From NCBI GenBank assembly GCA_937892085.1, contig CALAVD010000048.1, forward strand, positions 1-11,741: a stretch of 11,741 nucleotides of DNA, given 5' to 3'. Below are positions 6,160-11,741 of this stretch, one piece after another (position 1 is the stretch's first letter; each line of letters begins with the position of its first letter). The notes under the pieces were generated by a model. That model was not told where the DNA came from and did no database searches. It saw only the letters and a list, made by a program, of their open reading frames with translations. The position numbers were made by a program, and so were the translations under genes. This DNA comes from an uncultured Prevotellaceae bacterium. GTDB taxonomy: Bacteria > Bacteroidota > Bacteroidia > Bacteroidales > Muribaculaceae.

Positions 6160-7623
6160 ATGAACAAAATAAGAAGAACAGGAGCATTAATTGTAGTGAT
6201 GATAATAACGCTTGCCGCAAGCTTGGCGATGACCTCTTGCGGGGGCCAAGGGCTCGAAAAGGCCATCAAGAAAGCATTAATCAACGGCGACACTACACAG
6301 GTCACCTACGACTCTATTTGCTCTATCATCAAAAGCAGCCCCGATAAATATAGCGAGTATCTCGACAAAAACGGAGAGATAAATGTGGACGCTTTGGGAA
6401 AATACATCAATGAGGTGGGAAGCAAGCTGCGACCACCCATGTCGTGGAATATCGCTACTTACGGCCTCAAAAACCTATCCCTCACCATCTACTTTGAACG
6501 AAGCGGTTCGATGACGCCCTACGACCACACGGGCGGCAGCGGCCAGCTCAAGAAGGCGGTAAACGACCTCATCAACTTCTTCCCAAGCCGCGAGAATGTA
6601 AAAATCAATATCGTCAACGACAATATTTACCCTTATAACGGCACCGTCGATTCTTTCTTGCAAGACCGCAACATCTATGAGAGCACCAGCGGCACGGGCG
6701 ACGCCAGTTACACCGACTTCAAGCTCATCTTCGAGAAGATCTTCCAGGCACAGAAGCCCGGCAACGTGAGCGTGCTCATCACCGACATGATTTACTCGCC
6801 CAAGAACACCGCCGATGTGAGCGTGGAGAAAATCCTCAACGAGGAGAACAGCGTGGCAACGGCTATATTCAAGACCTATAAGGGCAAGTCCATAATCGTC
6901 AATCAGCTAATGGGCGACTACAACGGCATGTATTACCCCTACAACAATGCGCCTGTGGCATACAACGGGCAGCGGCCGTTCTACGTAATCATCGTGGGCG
7001 ACGCGGCAACTCTCGACCGCATGGCCAACGATGATAAATATGCCAAGTTCCTGCACCCCGACGGCGTGAAGAACACCTACCGCTTCAACCAGGCTCCAGG
7101 CGACATCAACTTCAAGATTGTGCCCGACTGGAAGGACAACACCGGGCGTTTCCGCATCTCGCGCGACGACCAGGCGACGCTCACCAACTGCGAGGGCGAC
7201 CGCGAGACAGGAGTTGCGTGTTTCACCCTTGCCGCCAACTTCAAGCCCCTTGGCAAGGACGATGCGTTCCTGACCAACATCGCCAACTACACCGTGCAGT
7301 CGCAATCGGGATTTCAAATCACCATTCGCCCCATCACGCCTGCCGATGTGAACAACAACAACCGCGCTTATCTTGACGGTATGACACACCTCATTACCGC
7401 TAAGGGCAAGTTCAACACAAAGCATGACGAACTCTCCATAACCATCAACAACCAGTTCCCGGCATGGATTAGGGAGTCGTCATCAACCAGCGACATCAAC
7501 CCTGCCGCAGCAGGCTTCGCAACCACCACCTTCGGCCTCGACCGCTTCCTGCAAGGCATCTACGACGCCTTTGCACCAGGCAACGCCACCTACGGCAAAA
7601 TAGTTGTAAAACTTGAAAATTGA
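6160..7623 (+). CDS. Lipoprotein with degenerate von Willebrand factor A domain
   Basis: Starting at 6160 the product has 487 residues and a typical lipoprotein signal: MNKIRR, a hydrophobic stretch, then MTSC with the lipid-bearing Cys at residue 27. An ATG at 6139 adds seven residues but lies close to the leader hairpin, so it is second choice. After the Cys comes GGQGLEKA, without the acidic cluster that marks Bacteroidetes surface lipoproteins, so it may face the periplasm. A vWA-like fold follows: beta strand LSLTIYF, then E113-R-S115-G-S117 in place of the DxSxS metal site (MIDAS), a Thr at 185 in SYTDF, and Asp 209 in VLITDM. The remaining ~270 residues include another Rossmann-like strand (FYVIIVGD) and a long beta-rich region I do not recognise. 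It is the first gene of a three-gene unit with a membrane protein 22 bases downstream and a tubulin-like protein beyond. The metal-site Asp-to-Glu change may alter ligand binding. Confidence 0.75.
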   Translation: MNKIRRTGALIVVMIITLAASLAMTSCGGQGLEKAIKKALINGDTTQVTYDSICSIIKSSPDKYSEYLDKNGEINVDALGKYINEVGSKLRPPMSWNIATYGLKNLSLTIYFERSGSMTPYDHTGGSGQLKKAVNDLINFFPSRENVKINIVNDNIYPYNGTVDSFLQDRNIYESTSGTGDASYTDFKLIFEKIFQAQKPGNVSVLITDMIYSPKNTADVSVEKILNEENSVATAIFKTYKGKSIIVNQLMGDYNGMYYPYNNAPVAYNGQRPFYVIIVGDAATLDRMANDDKYAKFLHPDGVKNTYRFNQAPGDINFKIVPDWKDNTGRFRISRDDQATLTNCEGDRETGVACFTLAANFKPLGKDDAFLTNIANYTVQSQSGFQITIRPITPADVNNNNRAYLDGMTHLITAKGKFNTKHDELSITINNQFPAWIRESSSTSDINPAAAGFATTTFGLDRFLQGIYDAFAPGNATYGKIVVKLEN

Positions 7624-7645
7624 CAACAACGATAAACAACAAAAT

Positions 7646-8089
7646 ATGAGAGATAAAGTAATATTTTTAGTATTGGGAATTGTCATCACTGTGTTATTCT
7701 TTGTGTTCAAGATAACACTATACGATGCTCTGTATTATTCTTCTAACGTGTTCACCTATGACTTTGGCAACCTAGATGACTACACTTCAGTTGCACTCAT
7801 CACAATCACAGTAGCGTGGGGCATGGCAGCAATCTACTACTATGTGATTAACTCCGTGAAGTTCGACCGGTGGTATCATTGGTTGGCAATGCTAGGATTA
7901 GTAGCTGTACTGACACCTGTTATTGACTACTTTGTAACAAGTGCTATAGTGGAAGATAAAGACTACGGCAGGGAAATTTTGGCATTTGAGTTTCATAACA
8001 TTATTTTTGCCGTTCTGCTATTTGTCATCGCCTCGTTCTCGATGCGCTGGTGGAGCAGCAACTGCCGCCACACCCCCATCCCGCAGTAG
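7646..8089 (+). CDS. Small integral membrane protein, four predicted helices
   Basis: The 147-residue product has four hydrophobic segments, at about 5-22, 47-69, 79-99 and 112-134, with short loops and a basic, Trp-containing end (MRWWSSNCRH). I recognise no family. I chose the ATG at 7646; an in-frame TTG at 7613 would overlap the end of the vWA gene and add a hydrophilic tail (KIDNNDKQQN) before the first helix, which is less likely. The gene lies 22 bases after the vWA lipoprotein gene and 111 bases before the tubulin-like gene, all in the same direction. Its position suggests it is the inner-membrane link between an outer lipoprotein and a cytoplasmic filament-type protein, which is inference from context only. 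Confidence 0.7.
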   Translation: MRDKVIFLVLGIVITVLFFVFKITLYDALYYSSNVFTYDFGNLDDYTSVALITITVAWGMAAIYYYVINSVKFDRWYHWLAMLGLVAVLTPVIDYFVTSAIVEDKDYGREILAFEFHNIIFAVLLFVIASFSMRWWSSNCRHTPIPQ

Positions 8090-8090
8090 C

Positions 8091-8132
8091 AATGCACAAT
8101 GCAAAATGCAGAATGCAAAATGCAGAATGCGT
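8091..8132. repeat. Tandem heptamer repeat, AATGCAN x 6
   Basis: Immediately after the stop codon of the membrane protein gene, the 7-base unit AATGCAN occurs six times in a row; the last copy is AATGCGT. The variable seventh base runs C, A, G, A, G. Repeats of this AATGCA type occur between genes in Bacteroidales. Seven-base units change frame when copies are lost, but this array is outside any frame I call. Confidence 0.85.
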
Positions 8133-8156
8133 TGCCTTTAATCACATCTCTGACTT

Positions 8157-8198
8157 CGATAAACGACCAACGATAAACGAAAAACGATAAACGAAAAT
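8157..8198. repeat. Tandem 14-mer repeat before the tubulin-like gene
   Basis: Three direct copies of a 14-base unit close to CGATAAACGAAAAN occupy 8157-8170, 8171-8184 and 8185-8198. The last ends two bases before the ATG at 8201, so the array covers the whole ribosome-binding region. A single CGATAAAC also sits just before the membrane protein gene (near 7630). Changes in copy number could tune translation of the tubulin-like protein. Confidence 0.85.
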
Positions 8199-8200
8199 AA

Positions 8201-9730
8201 ATGAAACTATTTGTATTTGCTATAGGAGGTACCGGTTCGCGCGTGCTCAAGTCGATGATCATGCTGTGCGCCGCAGGCGTGCGTCCTGTTGATGCCAACG
8301 GCCGACCGCTGCAAGACGTGGAGATAGTGCCCATCATCATCGACCCGCACAAGTCTAACGCCGACCTCAAGCGCACAGAGCGACTGCTCAGCGCCTACAG
8401 CACTATCCGCGAGAAACTCTATGGCAAGAACGCCAATGCCAACGGCTTCTTCGCCACCAAGATATCCAGCCTCAAAGAGGTGGTGTCGAGTAGCCAAGTG
8501 CCGCTCGACGACTCTTTCATTTTCAACCTCGCAGCCGTCGAGAACTACAAGTTCCGCGACTTCATCAGCTACAACACTATGAACGAGCCCAATCAGGCGC
8601 TCACCTCGCTGCTCTTCGCCGACTATCAGCTCGAGAACAAGATGAGCATAGGCTTCGTGGGCTCGCCAAACATTGGCAGTGTGGCTCTCAACGGAGTAAA
8701 GGACAGCAACGAGTTCAAGGCGTTTGCCAACGTCTTTGCCGACGGCGACCGCATTTTCTTCATTAGCAGCATCTTTGGCGGCACTGGTGCGGCAGGCTTC
8801 CCCATCATCGTCAAGAACATTCGCCAAGCCCGCAACATCGACGCCAAGAACAAGGCGTTCCTACAGCGGGCACCCATCGGTGGTCTCACCGTACTACCCT
8901 ATTTCTCGCTCATGGAAAGCGACGACAAGAACGACAAGCGCATCGACAATGCCGACTTCGTGGTAAAGACACAAAGCGCGCTCGAGTATTACAACAACAC
9001 ACTCACCGGCAGTGGACGCAATGCCGTCAACGCCATCTTCTACTTAGGTGACCACGGACACAACGCTCCCTACGCCTACGACCCGGGCGACAAGCGTGAC
9101 CAGCACGACCCGGCTCACCTCATCGAGATGGTGGGGGCCTTGGCGCCGTTCAAATTCTTGAGTATGAGCGACGACGAACTCACCGACCTCGCCACTGGCG
9201 ACCCATTGCCCACTAAAGCTTTTGAATATGGACTTGAGCAGGACACCGATTTCGTGGACTTCGCAGCCTTCGGTCAGGAGACACGTTCCGTCATCTACCG
9301 CCCGCTCGTGAAGCTACACCTGCTCTACATCTTCTTGCGCACAGGGCTCAACGGCATCATCGGGCAGGGTTTCACCGAAGACGCTCCAAAGATTACCCGC
9401 GAGTTCACCGGCACACAATTCTACCGCGTGCTCACCCAGCAATTCTTCGACAACTACATCGAGTGGCTCACCGAGCTGCTGCACAACCGCCGCCACGTCA
9501 CCCTCTTCAACGAGGGAGAGATGGACATGAACAAAGCCATCCACAATGTAGCTACCAAGAAAGGGCTTTTCGGAGCCAAGAAAGTTGAGAACGATGTGTT
9601 CAAGGCCGAGATGAACCGCCTCAGCCGCGACAACACCAACTACGGCTCCAACCCCGAGCTTAAGCTCATGGACCTTTTCTACAACGCCGCCGAGAAAATC
9701 ATCACCGAACGATACAACAACCTGAATTAA
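8201..9730 (+). CDS. Tubulin/FtsZ-superfamily protein
   Basis: The 509-residue product lacks a signal peptide and should be cytoplasmic. It begins with a beta strand and a nucleotide-binding turn, LFVFAIGGTGSRVL (G9, G10, G12), as in the first loop of tubulins. The superfamily signature loop follows at 192-199 (FGGTGAAG), after a hydrophobic strand (RIFFISSI) and before a helix (FPIIVKNIRQA), as in FtsZ GGGTGTG. An Asp at 48 (IIIDPHKSN) fits the second loop. The segment NADFVV...SALEYY, then NAIFYLGD (about 250-284), fits the late nucleotide-pocket region. The C-terminal ~200 residues are helical and charged and do not resemble FtsZ. It is about 100 residues longer than FtsZ and lacks an FtsZ C-terminal tail, so it is not the division FtsZ. 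It resembles the bacterial tubulin-like family reported next to vWA proteins and proposed for membrane remodelling. GTP binding is likely; polymerisation is inference. Confidence 0.82.
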   Translation: MKLFVFAIGGTGSRVLKSMIMLCAAGVRPVDANGRPLQDVEIVPIIIDPHKSNADLKRTERLLSAYSTIREKLYGKNANANGFFATKISSLKEVVSSSQVPLDDSFIFNLAAVENYKFRDFISYNTMNEPNQALTSLLFADYQLENKMSIGFVGSPNIGSVALNGVKDSNEFKAFANVFADGDRIFFISSIFGGTGAAGFPIIVKNIRQARNIDAKNKAFLQRAPIGGLTVLPYFSLMESDDKNDKRIDNADFVVKTQSALEYYNNTLTGSGRNAVNAIFYLGDHGHNAPYAYDPGDKRDQHDPAHLIEMVGALAPFKFLSMSDDELTDLATGDPLPTKAFEYGLEQDTDFVDFAAFGQETRSVIYRPLVKLHLLYIFLRTGLNGIIGQGFTEDAPKITREFTGTQFYRVLTQQFFDNYIEWLTELLHNRRHVTLFNEGEMDMNKAIHNVATKKGLFGAKKVENDVFKAEMNRLSRDNTNYGSNPELKLMDLFYNAAEKIITERYNNLN

Positions 9731-9752
9731 AGCTCTATCGAATTACCCTTAC

Positions 9753-10865
9753 ATGGCATACAATTACACATATAATGATAATTTTGAAAGTTTGGTCAAG
9801 GAGCCAACACTTTCACTATTCTCGTATGAAGAGCTTAATCCAAATATCATTACATGCAAAACTAATGCGGTAATTTCGCTTTTCTCAGGGGCTGGAGGTT
9901 TAGACTTGGGGTTTGAAAAGGCCGGGTTCAACATTATTTGGGCTAACGAATTTGATAAAAAAATATGGTCCACTTATGAGATGAACCACAAAGCGCCTTT
10001 AGACAGAAGAAGTATCACCGAAATTGATGCTTCTGAAATTCCTGATAGCATTGGTATAATTGGAGGACCTCCTTGCCAAAGCTGGTCAGAGGGTGGAAGC
10101 AAGCGTGGAATTGAGGACTTAAGAGGTAAATTATTCTATGAGTATATTAGAATTTTAAAAGCTAAACAGCCTTTGTTCTTCTTGGCCGAAAATGTCTCGG
10201 GGATGCTTGCGCCCAGACATAAAAAAGCTGTTGATGATTTCCTTCAAGGTTTTAAGAATGCGGGATATACAGTTTTCTTAAAACTATTGAACGCCAATGA
10301 TTTTGATGTCGCCGAAGACCGCGAGCGAGTTTTCTATGTAGGCTTCAGAAACGACTTAGGCATCACTGATTTTGAGTATCCAAAACCTCTAAAATTAAAA
10401 CCCACTTTGCGTGATGCCATTTGGGATTTGCAAGGACTTGAAATGCCCGCAAGAGAAAAAAACAAGACAAATGGCAATTATTGCAAAGTCCCTAATCACG
10501 AATACTTTGTGGGTGGCTTTTCTTCAATTTTCATGTCAAGAAATCGTGTGAGGGATTGGGATGAGCCTGCTTATACCGTTCAAGCAAGCGGAAGACAGAG
10601 TCAGCTACATCCGCAAGCTCCTAAAATGGAAAAAATATCTCCTGACGAACACAAGTTTGTGAAAGGGAAAGAACATTTGTACCGACGACTCACAGTTCGT
10701 GAAGCAGCCAGAATTCAAGGCTTCCCCGATTCCTTTAAGTTTATCTATCAAGACTTAAATGACGGTTATAAAATGATAGGTAATGCTGTGCCTGTAATGT
10801 TAGCATTTGCTATGGCCAATGCTATTAAGAACACATTATTAAAAGCAAACAACTATGGCAAATAA
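9753..10865 (+). CDS. C5-cytosine DNA methyltransferase, HaeIII-like (predicted GGCC)
   Basis: It transfers methyl from S-adenosylmethionine to C5 of cytosine and protects host DNA from the partner nuclease. The 370 residues contain all main motifs: I, SLFSGAGGLDLGF (42-54); IV, GGPPCQSWS with catalytic Cys108; VI, ENV (146-148); VIII, AEDRERVF (187-194); IX, DEPAYTVQASGRQ; X, YKMIGNAVPV. The target-recognition region and flanks (NHEYFVGG, SIFMSRNRVRDW, SQLHPQAP, EHLYRRLTVREAARIQGFPD) closely match M.HaeIII as I recall it, so GGCC is the predicted site. Two oddities: a 39-residue N-terminal extension absent from M.HaeIII, and Glu188 where motif VIII usually has Gln. The first in-frame ATG is at 9753 and the next only at residue 77, past motif I, so the extension is probably translated. 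It begins 22 bases after the tubulin-like gene with no visible promoter of its own. Base composition is clearly AT-richer than the upstream genes, consistent with transfer. Confidence 0.93.
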   Translation: MAYNYTYNDNFESLVKEPTLSLFSYEELNPNIITCKTNAVISLFSGAGGLDLGFEKAGFNIIWANEFDKKIWSTYEMNHKAPLDRRSITEIDASEIPDSIGIIGGPPCQSWSEGGSKRGIEDLRGKLFYEYIRILKAKQPLFFLAENVSGMLAPRHKKAVDDFLQGFKNAGYTVFLKLLNANDFDVAEDRERVFYVGFRNDLGITDFEYPKPLKLKPTLRDAIWDLQGLEMPAREKNKTNGNYCKVPNHEYFVGGFSSIFMSRNRVRDWDEPAYTVQASGRQSQLHPQAPKMEKISPDEHKFVKGKEHLYRRLTVREAARIQGFPDSFKFIYQDLNDGYKMIGNAVPVMLAFAMANAIKNTLLKANNYGK

Positions 10866-11741
10866 GTATCTCACAAAACTTGGCAGAAAAGCTGATTCAA
10901 CCGAGAATGGTAAGGCATTCGAATATGCCATTGCCAACAGCTATTATGCGTTTCTTAAAGATAAAGGGTTAAATGTTATTCTAGTCAAAGACGATGCTTA
11001 CCAACAAACAAAATCATGCTTTGAAATTCAACATGAGAAGGCGCAGGAGTCTTTTGTTAGGGCTGCTGCTAATACAATTGAAACACTAACCATTTTAGAG
11101 CCAGGTTTAGTTAATGAGAGAAATAATAATGATGTCCTGAAAATACGCATTGCAAAAGATGCCGAAGGGCAACTTGGCGATGTTCGTGACATCATTTTCA
11201 CCAGAGAAAACATCAGCCCAAAGTGGGAGCTTGGTTTTAGCGCAAAGAACAATCATGAAGCTGTAAAACATTCACGCCTGTCAATGTCGATTGATTTTGG
11301 CGCAATTTGGTTAAATCATTCGTGCTCTCAATCTTATTTTAATGAGATTCAACCTGTTTTTGAACTGTTGAACAATTATAAACAACAGAATCCATCAATA
11401 AAGTGGAATCAAATTCCAAACAAGTTTTCTGAAATATATGTACCTGTATTAAAAGCATTTAAAAAAGAGCTGATTAGGCTCAATGCTGAGCATAATGATG
11501 TGCCACAAGTATTGCTAAGTTATTTAATAGGTAAATATCCTTTTTATAAAATAATAAAAGATGACGATTGCAATTTAGTTGTTGTCAAGGCTTTTAATCT
11601 TCTGGGCAAACTTAACAAAGCTGTTAACGGAGTTAAACCAAAAGCTAAAGCTGAAAAAATCAAGTTACCATCTAGAATAATTGAATTTGACTTTAAGCGC
11701 AATTCCGAAACCACCCTCTTAATGATTTTAGATGAAGGTTG
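10855..11741 (+). CDS. HaeIII-family type II restriction endonuclease, C-terminus cut by window end
   Basis: This frame opens at an ATG inside the methyltransferase gene (11-base overlap, different frame) and stays open for 295 codons to the window end. HaeIII-type nucleases have roughly 320 residues, so about 25-35 are missing. Segments match HaeIII as I recall it: GDVRDI (108-113), WELGFSAK (124-131), H134-x-AVKHSRLS (to 143), SIDFGAIW, PNKFSEIYVPVLKAF, YLIGKYPFYKII, FNLLGKLNK and LPSRIIEFDF. Asp109/Asp112, Glu125 and Lys131 are candidate metal and catalytic residues of a PD-(D/E)xK-like core, with Ser-Ala-Lys in place of Glu-x-Lys. It would cut unmethylated GGCC. The overlap suggests translation coupled to the methyltransferase, with protection made first. 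The gene is AT-rich, and I see no GGCC within it. Family assignment is confident; activity is untested. Confidence 0.88.
   Translation, partial: MANKYLTKLGRKADSTENGKAFEYAIANSYYAFLKDKGLNVILVKDDAYQQTKSCFEIQHEKAQESFVRAAANTIETLTILEPGLVNERNNNDVLKIRIAKDAEGQLGDVRDIIFTRENISPKWELGFSAKNNHEAVKHSRLSMSIDFGAIWLNHSCSQSYFNEIQPVFELLNNYKQQNPSIKWNQIPNKFSEIYVPVLKAFKKELIRLNAEHNDVPQVLLSYLIGKYPFYKIIKDDDCNLVVVKAFNLLGKLNKAVNGVKPKAKAEKIKLPSRIIEFDFKRNSETTLLMILDEG

Noticed and set aside
7613..7645. TTG start for the membrane protein, overlapping the vWA gene
   Set aside because: It adds a hydrophilic, low-information tail before the first helix; the ATG at 7646 gives a normal membrane protein start.
8948..8968. NADFVVK at residues 250-256 of the tubulin-like protein as an FtsZ-type T7 loop (NxDFxxV)
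   Set aside because: It lies only about 55 residues after the signature loop, whereas T7 in FtsZ is about 100 after it. The following SALEYY and NAIFYLGD pattern fits the earlier nucleotide-pocket helix better.

Overview
The window looks like a chromosome segment of a Bacteroidales bacterium, probably a gut lineage of the Muribaculaceae/Prevotellaceae type. The evidence is the rimP-nusA-infB order, Bacteroidetes-type promoters (TAnnTTTG at -7), weak or absent Shine-Dalgarno sequences, a Bacteroidetes-style lipoprotein signal and secreted CotH proteins with C-terminal dockerin-like repeats. Family names rest on motifs and recalled family sequences; no search was run.

Left (1-2377, minus strand): a housekeeping operon reading leftwards, rimP, nusA, infB, with a well-formed promoter at 2347-2377. 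The infB reading frame loses its IF-2 character about 100 codons in, and the first ~110 bases look like a different coding sequence on the plus strand. This suggests a chimeric junction or rearrangement at the edge.

Middle left (2480-5937, minus strand): two tandem paralogues, each a secreted CotH-kinase-like protein ending in a two-repeat dockerin-like module, 11 bases apart and probably co-transcribed.

Centre (5938-9730, plus strand): a divergent control region holds a perfect 8+8 dyad, a -7 box and a predicted 5'-terminal RNA hairpin. It drives three genes: a lipoprotein with a degenerate von Willebrand A (vWA) domain, a four-helix membrane protein, and a cytoplasmic tubulin/FtsZ-superfamily protein. 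Two different tandem repeats (7-mer and 14-mer) lie just before the tubulin-like gene. A periplasmic or outer-membrane vWA lipoprotein, an integral membrane protein and a cytoplasmic GTPase-like polymer protein together suggest an envelope-spanning or membrane-remodelling device. This is the most interesting system in the window.

Right (9753-11741, plus strand): an AT-richer type II restriction-modification pair resembling HaeIII (GGCC), methyltransferase first, with the nuclease overlapping it by 11 bases and running off the window end. It begins only 22 bases after the tubulin-like gene, so it may be read from the same transcript, and it was probably acquired separately.

No gene-free stretch exceeds 300 bases. 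The two largest gaps (2249-2479 and 5938-6159) hold the regulatory features listed. No rRNA, tRNA, CRISPR array, insertion sequence or convincing terminator was seen.
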